Shown here in pieces: positions 12,759-20,418 of a DNA stretch of 64,000 nt; position 1 is the first letter of the stretch; every line of letters starts with the position of its first letter. The position numbers were made by a program, and so were the translations under genes. The stretch covers positions 992,001 through 1,056,000 of the forward strand of contig NZ_CP026947.1 of assembly GCF_003065405.1 (NCBI RefSeq), written 5' to 3'. The DNA comes from Corynebacterium yudongzhengii. GTDB lineage: Bacteria; Actinomycetota; Actinomycetes; Mycobacteriales; Mycobacteriaceae. The notes below the pieces were generated by a model. The model searched no databases and was not told where the DNA came from. It worked only from the letters and a program-made list of their open reading frames with translations.

Positions 12759-13904
12759 ATGTCTGTACCCCTGTGGATCTGGGCGCTCACGATCGCCGTG
12801 ATCGCCGGATTCTTCATCTTCGACTTCGTCACCCACGTCCGCACCCCGCACGAGCCCACGCTCAAGGAGTCGGCCGGGTGGTCGCTGTTCTATGTCGCCT
12901 TAGCCCTCGCCTTCGGCGGCATCGTCTGGTGGCTGTGGGGCGGCGAGCACGGCATGCAGTACTTGACGGGCTATGTCACGGAGAAGGCCCTAAGCGTCGA
13001 TAACCTCTTCGTGTTCGCCCTGATCATCGGCGCGTTCAAGATCCCTCGCCGTTACCAGCAGAAGGTGCTGCTCATCGGCATCGTCTTAGCGCTGCTCTTC
13101 CGCCTCGTGTTCATCCTGCTGGGCGCGGCCATCATCGAGGCCTGGTCGGATGTGTTCTACATCTTCGCCGTGTTCCTCATCTACACCGCGGTTAAGCTGT
13201 TCTGGGACGAAATCCAGGGCAACGAGGGCACCGACCCGCAGGACATGCGCGTGGTCAAGTGGCTCAACAAGGTCGTTCCGGTGACCAACCGCTACTACCG
13301 CGACCGGCTGTGGGTGCGCAAGAGCGGCAAGCTCTCCATGACCCCGCTGTTCGTGGCGCTGATGGCGATCGGCGCCGTCGATGTCATGTTCGCCTTCGAC
13401 TCCATCCCGGCGATCTATGGCATCACCCAGGAGGCTTTCCTGGTCTTTACCACCAACGCTTTCGCGCTGATGGGCCTGCGCCAGATGTACTTCCTTCTCG
13501 ACGGCCTGCTCGACCGCCTCGTCTACCTGCCTTATGGCCTGGCCCTCATCCTGGGCTTCATCGGAATCAAGCTTTTGCTGCACGCCCTGAACGAGAACAA
13601 CCTGCCGTTTATCAACGGCGGCGAGGACGTCTCCGTGCCCGAGGTCTCCACGGTGGGATCGCTTCTGGTCATCGTCGGCGTCCTGGCCGTGACGATCGTC
13701 GCCTCTGTCATCCGCAACAAGCGTGACAAGGCCGCCGGCGCTGTCTCCGAGAAGAGCCTCAAGCAGGACTACGACGACTTCGGCAACGTCCACTACGTCG
13801 ACGAGGACGGCTACATGGTCGACGAGGACGGCAACGAACTCGACTGGGATGGCCACAAGCTTGCCGAAAAGGGCGGCGATCCCACCGGCGGGCACGCGCA
13901 CTAG
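12759..13904 (+). CDS. TerC/Alx-family integral membrane protein (manganese efflux type)
   Basis: This 381-residue protein has about eight to nine membrane segments. TerC-family marks include the acidic motif SVDNLFVFALII (about 79-90) and VMFAFDSIPAI (about 208-218). It ends in a soluble acidic tail (about 335-381) with DEDG repeats and terminal histidines, possibly metal-binding. TerC/Alx proteins are linked to manganese efflux and metallation of exported enzymes. The Mn-type riboswitch immediately upstream strongly supports metal homeostasis here. The ATG at 12759 is chosen since GGAGG sits 8 nt before it; an upstream ATG at 12732 lies inside the expression platform. Confidence 0.9.
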   Translation: MSVPLWIWALTIAVIAGFFIFDFVTHVRTPHEPTLKESAGWSLFYVALALAFGGIVWWLWGGEHGMQYLTGYVTEKALSVDNLFVFALIIGAFKIPRRYQQKVLLIGIVLALLFRLVFILLGAAIIEAWSDVFYIFAVFLIYTAVKLFWDEIQGNEGTDPQDMRVVKWLNKVVPVTNRYYRDRLWVRKSGKLSMTPLFVALMAIGAVDVMFAFDSIPAIYGITQEAFLVFTTNAFALMGLRQMYFLLDGLLDRLVYLPYGLALILGFIGIKLLLHALNENNLPFINGGEDVSVPEVSTVGSLLVIVGVLAVTIVASVIRNKRDKAAGAVSEKSLKQDYDDFGNVHYVDEDGYMVDEDGNELDWDGHKLAEKGGDPTGGHAH

Positions 13905-13960
13905 AAGCCGCACTAAAAGCGTTGCGCGTGGCCGGTGGCCGGGCGGCAGTGAAGCCGGGG

Positions 13961-13975
13961 TAGGCTGAATACCCG
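13961..13975 (+). promoter_or_regulatory. pgsA promoter, leaderless GTG
   Basis: TAGGCT (13961-13966) lies 8 nt before the GTG at 13975, so the transcript probably begins at the start codon. No Shine-Dalgarno sequence is present. Confidence 0.5.
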
Positions 13976-14553
13976 TGAACGCAGGCAAGCAGAACCGGGT
14001 CGATGGCGCAGGCGAGCCGTCGAATTTTAACCTACCCAACATCCTGACGAGCCTGCGGATCATCTTCCTGCCGCTCTTTGTCTGGTTCATCCTGGAATCC
14101 GGCGACTCGCTGGGCTTCCAGTGGGCGGCGTTCGCCACGTTCGCTGCGCTGATGATCACCGACAAGCTCGACGGTGACATCGCCCGCGCCCGCGGGCTGA
14201 TCACCAAGTTCGGCCAGATCGCCGATCCCATCGCCGACAAAGCTTTGGTCACCGCCGCGCTGGTCGGCCTCAACGTGATCGGGTGGCTGCCCGTGTGGAT
14301 CACGGTGATCATCTTGGTCCGCGAGTTCGGCATCACCCTGTGGCGCATGGTGATGCTGCGCCGCGGCCTCGTGGTGCCGGCCTCGAAGGGCGGTAAGCTT
14401 AAAACCGCCCTGCAGACCCTGGCGATCGGGCTCTACCTCTTGCCGCTGCCGGGCTGGATGGACATCCCCACCTTCGTGGTGATGCTCGCCGCCACCCTCG
14501 TCACCGTGATCACCGGCGTGAAATACCTCGTCGACGCGAAGAAACAGAACTGA
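13975..14553 (+). CDS. pgsA: CDP-diacylglycerol--glycerol-3-phosphate 3-phosphatidyltransferase
   Basis: The enzyme makes phosphatidylglycerol phosphate, the first committed step to phosphatidylglycerol and cardiolipin, in the cytoplasmic membrane. The 192-residue product has four to five membrane segments and the CDP-alcohol phosphotransferase motif D-x2-DG-x2-AR-x8-9-G-x3-D-x3-D, visible from DKLDGDIARARG through FGQIADPIADK (about residues 62-88). Length is normal. It starts a short cluster with pncC/cinA and clgR, an order shared by corynebacteria and mycobacteria. An actinobacterial phosphatidylinositol-phosphate synthase is less likely given this context and sequence. Confidence 0.92.
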   Translation: MNAGKQNRVDGAGEPSNFNLPNILTSLRIIFLPLFVWFILESGDSLGFQWAAFATFAALMITDKLDGDIARARGLITKFGQIADPIADKALVTAALVGLNVIGWLPVWITVIILVREFGITLWRMVMLRRGLVVPASKGGKLKTALQTLAIGLYLLPLPGWMDIPTFVVMLAATLVTVITGVKYLVDAKKQN

Positions 14554-14566
14554 TTAGGCCCCTGCC

Positions 14567-15055
14567 ATGAATTGTGCCGCACGCCTCGTGAGCCTGCTCA
14601 GCACGCGCGCTGAGACCGTCGCCACCTGCGAGTCGCTCACCGCCGGGCTCGCCGCCGCCCGGATCGCCGATGTCCCCGGCGCCTCCCGCGTCCTTCGCGG
14701 AGGACTTATCACCTATGCCACCGACGCTAAGCACAGCCTGGCGGGCGTCGATAAGCAGCTTCTCGACGACTGGGGCCCCGTCGCCGCCGTCACCGCCGAA
14801 GAGATGGCCCGCGGCGCGCGCGAGAAACTCGGCGCCGACTGGGGCTTGGCGCTCACCGGGGTCGCCGGGCCGGACAGCCAAAACGGCCACCCGGTAGGTG
14901 AGGTGTTTATCGCGGTGGCCGGGCATTATCGGTGCGTGTCGGTGTGTCACCGTTTTTCGGGCGATCGGGCGGAGATTCGTCGGCAGGCGGTCGAGGCGGG
15001 GTTGAAAGAATTACTCGCCGAGATCCGGGAACAAAAAGAAAACATGCGACGTTGA
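14567..15055 (+). CDS. CinA-family nicotinamide-nucleotide amidohydrolase (PncC domain)
   Basis: This is a 162-residue stand-alone CinA C-terminal domain. Such proteins deamidate nicotinamide mononucleotide to nicotinic acid mononucleotide in NAD recycling. Diagnostic segments are ATCESLTAGLAAARIADVPGAS (about residues 19-40), the GGLITYATDAKHSLAGV region (about 45-61) and ALTGVAGPDS (about 99-108). There is no N-terminal MoaB-like half, as usual for the short form. It begins 13 bp after pgsA and its 3' end contains the sigma-H type promoter elements proposed for clgR. Confidence 0.88.
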   Translation: MNCAARLVSLLSTRAETVATCESLTAGLAAARIADVPGASRVLRGGLITYATDAKHSLAGVDKQLLDDWGPVAAVTAEEMARGAREKLGADWGLALTGVAGPDSQNGHPVGEVFIAVAGHYRCVSVCHRFSGDRAEIRRQAVEAGLKELLAEIREQKENMRR

Positions 15056-15056
15056 A
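15028..15056 (+). promoter_or_regulatory. Sigma-H type promoter of clgR
   Basis: GGAAC (15028-15032), an 18-nt spacer and GTTGAA (15051-15056) match the SigH consensus GGAA-N16-20-GTT. Transcription would start close to the ATG at 15061, implying a leaderless or nearly leaderless clgR message. From memory, C. glutamicum clgR is SigH-dependent. Confidence 0.7.
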
Positions 15057-15060
15057 AGAG

Positions 15061-15405
15061 ATGATGACGACCAAGACTGCATTATTGGATAACGCTGCCA
15101 CCACAACTGCAACCCCGCGGCACTCGCCCATGCTGCTACGCCAGGCGCTGGGCACGACGCTGCGCATGTTCCGCGCGGACAAGTCGGTCACGCTGCGGGA
15201 GTTGGCGGAAGCCGCCAGCGTGTCCCCGGGCTACCTCTCTGAGCTCGAGCGGGGACGCAAGGAGGTCTCCTCCGAGCTGCTGGCGTCGATCTGCCACGCG
15301 CTCGAGGCGAGTGTGTCGGAGGTCCTCTTCGAGGCGGCCTCGACGATGGCGCTGCCGTCGGTCGAGGATGAACTCGCCAACACCGCTCCCGCTGCCGCGG
15401 AGTAG
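15061..15405 (+). CDS. clgR: XRE-family transcriptional regulator ClgR
   Basis: ClgR activates the clpC and clpP genes and, in mycobacteria, the pspA envelope-stress operon. The 114-residue product has one helix-turn-helix (about residues 28-82, including LRELAEAASVSPGYLSELERGRKEVS) and a short alanine-rich C-terminus; family members often end in Ala-rich sequence recognised by Clp, making the regulator unstable. TTG or GTG extensions upstream are rejected because a sigma-H promoter ends directly before the ATG pair at 15061/15064. pspA lies 55 bp downstream with its own -10 box. Confidence 0.9.
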   Translation: MMTTKTALLDNAATTTATPRHSPMLLRQALGTTLRMFRADKSVTLRELAEAASVSPGYLSELERGRKEVSSELLASICHALEASVSEVLFEAASTMALPSVEDELANTAPAAAE

Positions 15406-15406
15406 G

Positions 15407-15412
15407 TACAAT
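15407..15412 (+). promoter_or_regulatory. -10 box of the pspA promoter
   Basis: TACAAT overlaps the end of clgR region and lies about 49 nt before the pspA ATG, allowing separate expression of pspA in addition to readthrough from clgR. Confidence 0.5.
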
Positions 15413-15460
15413 AGGCGCCGATTGACTACCACGACGTGACCCAGAAAGGCCCCGGGAGAC

Positions 15461-16309
15461 ATGGCTAACCCCTTTGTCAAGGCATGGAAGTACTTGATGG
15501 CGTTGTTCGACTCGAAGATCGAGGAGAACGCTGACCCGAAGGTACAGATCGAGCAGGCCATCCAGGAGGCGCAGCGCCAGCACCAGGAGTTGTCCCAGCA
15601 GGCCGCTGCGGTCATCGGCAACCAGCGCCAGCTGGAGATGCAGCTGAACCGGCGTCTCGGGGAGATCGAGAAGCTGCAGGCGAACACCCGCCAGGCGCTC
15701 ACCCTGGCGGACAAGGCCCGCAGCCAGGGCGATCAGGCGAAGGCTCAGGAATACGAGAACGCCGCGGAGGCTTTCGCCGCCCAGCTGGTCACCGCTGAGG
15801 AGAGCGTGGAGGACACCAAGAAGCTCCACGACCAGGCCCTGCAGCAGGCGGATCAGGCGAAGAAGGCCGTCGAGCGCAACTCCATGCAGCTGCAGCAGAA
15901 GGTCAACGAGCGCACCAAGCTGCTCTCCCAGCTGGAGCAGGCGAAGATGCAGGAGAAGGTCTCCGAGTCCCTGTCGTCGATGAACTCGATCACCTCGGGC
16001 AACACCCCGAATCTGGATCAGGTGCGCGACAAGATCGAGAAGCGCTACTCCACGGCGCTGGGTAAGGCCGAGCTGGCGCAGAACTCCGTCGAAGGCCGCA
16101 TGGCCGAGGTCGAGCAGGCCGGCATCCAGATGGCAGGCCACTCCCGCCTCGAGCAGATCCGCTCCGAGATGAACCAGGAAAGCCAGGGCTCCAACCAGGT
16201 CGAATCCGGCCAGTCGCGAGATGCGATCGAGTCGGGTCAGAACCAGGCCCCGAATGTTGCCGACGATGCCGTCGCCCGCAAAATGCGCGAGCTGCGCGGA
16301 GACCAGTAA
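15461..16309 (+). CDS. PspA/IM30 family envelope-stress protein
   Basis: The 282-residue product is a coiled-coil PspA/Vipp1 homologue that assembles on the inner face of the membrane and protects it under stress. The N-terminal [35 protein letters not shown] pattern contains the amphipathic helix and the conserved [10 protein letters not shown] box, followed by a long Gln/Glu/Ala-rich coiled coil to about residue 220. The C-terminal 50 residues are Gln/Ser-rich and end in [10 protein letters not shown]. ClgR followed by PspA matches the mycobacterial clgR-pspA stress locus. The downstream Rv2743c-like membrane partner is not present here. Confidence 0.9.
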   Translation: MANPFVKAWKYLMALFDSKIEENADPKVQIEQAIQEAQRQHQELSQQAAAVIGNQRQLEMQLNRRLGEIEKLQANTRQALTLADKARSQGDQAKAQEYENAAEAFAAQLVTAEESVEDTKKLHDQALQQADQAKKAVERNSMQLQQKVNERTKLLSQLEQAKMQEKVSESLSSMNSITSGNTPNLDQVRDKIEKRYSTALGKAELAQNSVEGRMAEVEQAGIQMAGHSRLEQIRSEMNQESQGSNQVESGQSRDAIESGQNQAPNVADDAVARKMRELRGDQ

Positions 16310-16322
16310 ACGCTCACACCGC

Positions 16323-16937
16323 TTAGTCGCCGACGCCGCGGGCGATGAGCGCCTCGCCCAAAGCCCGCGCCCGGCGCACCGACCGGACGAGCACCGGCAC
16401 CCCGAAAGCACCGATCGACAGGCCCGCCCCGCGGGCCTTTCGCGCATCTAAGGCCTCGTTGACTGTATCCAGCTGCAGCGGGATGAGCCTCAAGGTCAAA
16501 GACATCGCCAGCGAGATCGATTCCACCGGCACGCCCCAGCGTTGAAGCGGAGCCAGCGCGTCTTCGATGGCCTCCATGATCTCGGCGACGCGGGTGGAAA
16601 GCGTCAGCAAAGCGGCGGCGGCGATGGTGGTGATAAGGCTGACCACCAGCACGACGGCCACCTGCCAGTCGGCCTGCCACCACTGGAAGAGACCCAACAG
16701 CGCAACCACCGGCACCGCGGGCAGAATCTGGCCGGCGGCGGTGCGCGGCGGGATTTTTGCCACCACATAGCCGAGGGTGACCACCCCGGCCGCAATTGCG
16801 ACCGTGAGCAGCCCGCGGGTGAAGAAGATCACCACGAGGATGAATAAGATCAAGCCTAGAAGCTTGATTCCGGAGTCTAGGCGGTGTAGTGGCGTGGTGC
16901 CGGGGACGTAGACGCCTAGGGGGATGCCATAAAACAT
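16323..16937 (-). CDS. bioN: Biotin ECF transporter transmembrane protein BioN
   Basis: BioN is the T component that couples ATP hydrolysis by BioM to substrate release from BioY. The 204-residue product has about five membrane segments, the early DSGIKLLGL pattern, and the signature coupling motif ARKARG (about residue 166) facing the ATPase. Its start overlaps the last base of bioM, so translation is coupled. The order bioY-bioM-bioN on the minus strand forms one operon. Convergent pspA ends only 13 bp away. Confidence 0.92.
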   Translation of the reverse strand: MFYGIPLGVYVPGTTPLHRLDSGIKLLGLILFILVVIFFTRGLLTVAIAAGVVTLGYVVAKIPPRTAAGQILPAVPVVALLGLFQWWQADWQVAVVLVVSLITTIAAAALLTLSTRVAEIMEAIEDALAPLQRWGVPVESISLAMSLTLRLIPLQLDTVNEALDARKARGAGLSIGAFGVPVLVRSVRRARALGEALIARGVGD

Positions 16938-17653
16938 CAGGCGTTATTCTCCATGGCGTGGATGTAGTGATCGATGACGGGCCCCGGCGCGCCGTCGCCG
17001 ACGACCTGGCCATCGTCGATGCAGATGACGCGATCAAAGTCGCGCAGCAGGTCGAGGTCGTGGGTGACCACGATCAGCTGCTGGGAAAGCTCCCGAAAGC
17101 GCCGGGCGATGCTCAGGCGGTTGCGCAGGTCGAGCAGCGTGGTGGGCTCGTCGGCGATGATCAGCTGCGGGTCGACGACGATCACCGCCGCCAGCGCCAG
17201 CAACTGTTTCTGCCCGCCGGAGAGCGTATGAGGGGAGTCCTCGGCGTGTGCGGCGAGCCCGAAGTACTCGAGCACCGCATCGGCGCGCTCGCGGCGCGCG
17301 GCCTTCGGAAGTCCGCTGCGGCGCAGGGAAAACAGCACATCGTCGCGGACCTGGGGCATGACGATCTGGTTTTCGGCATCCGAGAAGACAAAGCCGACCT
17401 GGCGGCGTACGGCTTTGGCCTCGGAGGCGAGATTGAGCCCGTCGTAAAGCACCTCGCCGGTGGTGGGGGAGTTGAGGCCGTTGATGAGCCGGGCCAGCGT
17501 CGACTTTCCCGAGCCGTTGGCGCCGATGATGCCGATGCGGTGCTCGCTGAGCGTTAAGTTCAGGGGGCCGAGGATGCGGCGGGTGGCGTGGGGGTCGGCG
17601 TCGGTGCCGGCGTCGACGGTGACCTCGACGTCACGAAACTCGACGACGGCCAT
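16937..17653 (-). CDS. bioM: Biotin ECF transporter ATP-binding protein BioM
   Basis: This is a 238-residue ABC ATPase. Walker A is GANGSGKS (about residues 44-51), the Q-loop region lies in VFSDAENQIVMPQ, the signature is LSGGQKQ (about 142-148) and Walker B with the catalytic Glu is LIIADEPTT (about 165-173), followed by the switch histidine in VVTHDL. The AENQ sequence after the Q-loop is typical of ECF ATPases. It overlaps the end of bioY by 23 bp. Together with BioY and BioN it imports biotin. Confidence 0.94.
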   Translation of the reverse strand: MAVVEFRDVEVTVDAGTDADPHATRRILGPLNLTLSEHRIGIIGANGSGKSTLARLINGLNSPTTGEVLYDGLNLASEAKAVRRQVGFVFSDAENQIVMPQVRDDVLFSLRRSGLPKAARRERADAVLEYFGLAAHAEDSPHTLSGGQKQLLALAAVIVVDPQLIIADEPTTLLDLRNRLSIARRFRELSQQLIVVTHDLDLLRDFDRVICIDDGQVVGDGAPGPVIDHYIHAMENNA

Positions 17654-18209
17654 GACGCGACAGCAGATCGGGGAATGCGGCGTGCACGCCCAAGGCGATA
17701 AGGATCATGACGGCGACCTTAGCCGCATCCGGCAGAATGAACGGCAGCTGGGCCGCGAAGGCGGGCCCGAAGGCCATCTCCGCGCGGAACATGAGCCCGA
17801 ACGCGCCGCAGACGTATTGCAGCGCCAAGGCGGTAACGCCGGCGAGGATGAACCAGCCGATCTGGGCGGCGCGCCGGCGGGCCGGGGCCTGGTAGGCGAT
17901 AAGACCTGCCACCACCGCGGAGACCAAGTAGCCGACGAGGTAGCCGATGGTCGGGCCGGCCAGCGCGGCCAGCAGGGTGCGTCCGCCGGCCATGACCGGC
18001 AGGGCGAGGCCAAGCAGGTAGACGAGGGCGACCGTCAACAAGGCGCGCTTCGGGCCGAGGACGAGGCCGGTGAGGATGACCACGGCGTTTTGGATGACGA
18101 TGGGCACGCCGGCGGAGCCTACGGGGATGGCGACGAAGGCGAAGACGATGATGAGTGCCGCGAAGACGGCGATGTAGGCGAGGTTGCCCACGGTAGAGCG
18201 GTTGTTCAT
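17631..18209 (-). CDS. bioY: Biotin transporter substrate-binding component BioY
   Basis: BioY is the S component that binds biotin in the membrane. The 192-residue product has six hydrophobic segments and BioY signatures: the N-terminal IAVFAALIIVFAFVAIP region, GVPIVIQNAVVILTGLVLGPKRA (about residues 32-54) and the glycine-rich LPVMAGGRTLLAALAGPTIGYLVGY stretch (about 70-94). The ATG at 18209 is 6 nt after a TACGGT -10 box, so it is probably leaderless. A perfect 17-bp palindrome resembling the BioQ operator sits just upstream. Corynebacteria lack complete biotin synthesis and depend on import. Confidence 0.94.
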   Translation of the reverse strand: MNNRSTVGNLAYIAVFAALIIVFAFVAIPVGSAGVPIVIQNAVVILTGLVLGPKRALLTVALVYLLGLALPVMAGGRTLLAALAGPTIGYLVGYLVSAVVAGLIAYQAPARRRAAQIGWFILAGVTALALQYVCGAFGLMFRAEMAFGPAFAAQLPFILPDAAKVAVMILIALGVHAAFPDLLSRHGRRRVS

Positions 18210-18223
18210 GCGGATACCGTAAC

Positions 18224-18240
18224 ACTGAACGCCGTTCAGT
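18224..18240. promoter_or_regulatory. BioQ-like operator between bioY and the DUF3046 gene
   Basis: ACTGAACGCCGTTCAGT is a perfect palindrome with 8-bp arms. It contains TGAAC-N3-GTTCA, very close to the TGAAC-N3-GTTAC motif I recall for the TetR-type biotin repressor BioQ of C. glutamicum. It lies directly upstream of the bioY -10 (18216-18221, minus strand) and about 24 bp before the -10 of the divergent gene (TATGCT, 18264-18269). Confidence 0.72.
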
Positions 18241-18276
18241 GGTTGAACGAGGCTCGGGTGCCTTATGCTGGCGCGC

Positions 18277-18492
18277 ATGCGATTGACCGACTTCCACCAA
18301 CTGATGAGTGATGTCTTCGGCCCGCAGCAGGGTAACTGGATCGCGCACACCCACCACCTGCCGAAGCTCGGGGGAACGCCCGAAGAGCTTATCGACGGCG
18401 GCGTCAACCCCTCCCGCGTCTGGGATGAGATCTGCGAAGACTTCGACGTGCCGGATAATCAGCGCCTCGGCATCGACCGGCCGGGGTTTTAG
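18277..18492 (+). CDS. DUF3046 protein upstream of recA
   Basis: This small, soluble 71-residue protein belongs to the actinobacterial DUF3046 family, which is regularly found just upstream of recA. Recognisable segments are MRLTDFHQLMSDVFG, the HHLPKLGG stretch and the C-terminal VWDEICEDFDVPDNQRLG. No function is established. The ATG at 18277 lies 7 nt after a TATGCT -10 box, suggesting a leaderless message. It is divergent from bioY across the BioQ-like palindrome, so biotin status could influence it, though this is inference. Confidence 0.85.
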   Translation: MRLTDFHQLMSDVFGPQQGNWIAHTHHLPKLGGTPEELIDGGVNPSRVWDEICEDFDVPDNQRLGIDRPGF

Positions 18493-18519
18493 GCGACACG
18501 CGCGGGCCCGTGTACGTGT

Positions 18520-18542
18520 TCGAACGCATGTGCGTGTAAGTT
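18520..18542 (+). promoter_or_regulatory. SOS box and -10 box of recA
   Basis: TCGAACGCATGTGCGT (18520-18535) matches the actinobacterial LexA box TCGAAC-N4-GTTCGA imperfectly in its right half. TAAGTT (18537-18542) directly follows as a likely -10 box, so LexA binding would block the promoter. The recA ATG is about 118 nt downstream. Confidence 0.6.
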
Positions 18543-18660
18543 AGGGGTTCGTGACCGGGGTGTCCATTAAAGTTTCGGCACGACAGGGATCCGTCCCGGG
18601 CGGTACGGAGTCTCAGTAGAAGAGACCGATTAACCAACCTTCAGCAAAGGGGAATGCCAG

Positions 18661-19803
18661 ATGGCTAAGAAGAACGCCAAGACCCAGGCGAATGCGGGCG
18701 GTGACCGCCAAAAGGCGCTGGACGCCGCACTGTCGATGATCGAAAAGGACTACGGCAAGGGCGCGGTCATGCGCCTAGGCGATGAAAACCGCCCGCCGGT
18801 GCGCACCATCTCCTCGGGTAACACCGCCATCGACGTCGCGCTCGGCATCGGCGGCTTCCCGCGCGGCCGCGTCGTCGAGATCTACGGCCCGGAGTCCTCG
18901 GGTAAGACCACCGTCGCACTCCACGCCGTCGCGGAGGCGCAGAAGGAGGGCGGCATCGCCGCGTTTATCGACGCCGAGCACGCCCTCGACCCAGACTACG
19001 CCAAGAAGCTCGGCGTGGACACGGACAACCTGCTGGTCTCGCAGCCGGATACCGGCGAGCAGGCCCTCGAGATCGCCGACATGCTGGTGCGCTCCGGGGC
19101 GATTGACATCGTGGTCGTCGACTCCGTCGCCGCCCTGACCCCGAAGGCCGAGATCGAAGGCGAGATGGGTGATAGCCACGTCGGCCTGCAGGCCCGCCTC
19201 ATGTCGCAGGCTCTGCGCAAGATGGCCTCCGCGCTGTACAACTCCGGTACCACCGCCATCTTCATCAACCAGCTGCGCGAGAAGATCGGCGTCATGTTCG
19301 GCTCCCCGGAGACCACCACCGGCGGTAAGGCCCTGAAGTTCTACGCCTCGGTGCGCTGCGACATCCGCCGTATCCAGACCCTGAAGGACGGCCAGGACGC
19401 GATCGGCAACCGCACGCGCATGAAGATCGTGAAGAACAAGGTCTCCCCGCCGTTCAAGGTCGCCGAGTTCGACATCATGTACGGCGAGGGCATCTCGCGC
19501 GAATCCTCGATCATCGACATGGCGGTGGAAAACGGCATCGCCAAGAAGTCCGGCTCCTGGTACACCTACGAGGGCGACCAGCTCGGCCAGGGCAAGGAGA
19601 AGGCCCGCCAGTTCTTGAAGGACAACCCGGATCTCGCCGACGAGCTGGAGCGCAAGATCTTCGCCAAGCTCGGCATCGGCGGCGCCAGCGAGGAAGAAGA
19701 GAAGGAAGACATGTCGGTCCCCGGCGTCAACGACGAGGGCTTGAGCGACGAGCCAGTCGACATGGTCCCCAACGTCGGCTTCGATGACGAGGACAATGAC
19801 TAG
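18661..19803 (+). CDS. recA: Recombinase RecA
   Basis: RecA forms filaments on single-stranded DNA, drives strand exchange and triggers LexA self-cleavage. The 380-residue product has the Walker A loop GPESSGKTT (about residues 78-86), the MAW-like [11 protein letters not shown] segment, Walker [22 protein letters not shown] and the L2 loop region with [20 protein letters not shown] (about 203-222). The C-terminus is acidic with an EEEEKED run, typical of regulatory RecA tails. A consensus-like Shine-Dalgarno (AAAGGGGA) precedes the ATG. It contains no intein, unlike some mycobacterial RecA genes. recX overlaps its 3' end. Confidence 0.98.
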   Translation: MAKKNAKTQANAGGDRQKALDAALSMIEKDYGKGAVMRLGDENRPPVRTISSGNTAIDVALGIGGFPRGRVVEIYGPESSGKTTVALHAVAEAQKEGGIAAFIDAEHALDPDYAKKLGVDTDNLLVSQPDTGEQALEIADMLVRSGAIDIVVVDSVAALTPKAEIEGEMGDSHVGLQARLMSQALRKMASALYNSGTTAIFINQLREKIGVMFGSPETTTGGKALKFYASVRCDIRRIQTLKDGQDAIGNRTRMKIVKNKVSPPFKVAEFDIMYGEGISRESSIIDMAVENGIAKKSGSWYTYEGDQLGQGKEKARQFLKDNPDLADELERKIFAKLGIGGASEEEEKEDMSVPGVNDEGLSDEPVDMVPNVGFDDEDND

Positions 19804-20383
19804 TGAGCGCATCGAGCGCCTGCGCGAGGCGATAGCCGACTACCAGGCCAGCGGGAAAGGAACGCTCTTCGACCACGAGGCTGAAGAGGCCCGCGCGGCA
19901 GTGCGCTCGCGTGCCCTCGGCCTGCTCGACCAGCGCGGCCGCTCCCGCCACGAGCTGCGCGAGCGCCTCATCGCCGCCGAGTTCGCCCCCGAGGTCATCG
20001 ACGCCGTGCTCGACGACTTTGAGCGCACCGGCCTCATCAACGACGAGGTCTTCGCCCGCGAATGGGTCCGCCAGCGCCACCAGCGGCGGAAGAAATCGGC
20101 GCGCGTCCTCGACTTAGAGCTCCAGGACAAGGGCGTCGGCGCCGCCGAGCGCGCCAGCGCCTTGGCCCAGATCGACGAAGACGACGAGGAAGCCACCGCC
20201 ATAGAACTCGCCCGCAAGAAGGCCCGCTCGGTGAAAAACGTGCCCGGCGACTACGCCGAATACCAGAAGGTTCTGCGCCGCATCGTGGGCGTGCTCGCCC
20301 GCCGCGGCTTTAACGAGGCCATGAGCCTGCGCATCGCGCGCGCCGAGCTCGAGCGGCGCCGAGAAGAGCTCGCCGAGGGTTAG
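19784..20383 (+). CDS. recX: Recombination regulator RecX
   Basis: RecX limits RecA filament extension. The 199-residue product consists of repeated three-helix units; family marks are [19 protein letters not shown] (about 43-61), the [20 protein letters not shown] block (about 78-97) and a C-terminal [21 protein letters not shown] segment. It overlaps the recA end by 20 bp if it starts at 19784; the in-frame ATG at 19796, just before the recA stop and 3 nt after GAGG, is an equal alternative. Coupling to recA is clear. miaB follows 34 bp later. Confidence 0.93.
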   Translation: MTRTMTSERIERLREAIADYQASGKGTLFDHEAEEARAAVRSRALGLLDQRGRSRHELRERLIAAEFAPEVIDAVLDDFERTGLINDEVFAREWVRQRHQRRKKSARVLDLELQDKGVGAAERASALAQIDEDDEEATAIELARKKARSVKNVPGDYAEYQKVLRRIVGVLARRGFNEAMSLRIARAELERRREELAEG

Positions 20384-20403
20384 GTCGGCGGCAGGCGCGC
20401 AGT

Positions 20404-20418
20404 TACAATAGCGGGTTG
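20404..20418 (+). promoter_or_regulatory. miaB promoter, leaderless GTG
   Basis: TACAAT (20404-20409) lies 8 nt before GTG at 20418, and no Shine-Dalgarno is present, indicating a leaderless transcript. Confidence 0.6.

Noticed and set aside
14932..15060. Upstream in-frame start that would lengthen ClgR to 157 residues
   Set aside because: The extension lies within the cinA gene and contains the sigma-H promoter elements; family members start near the ATG pair at 15061.
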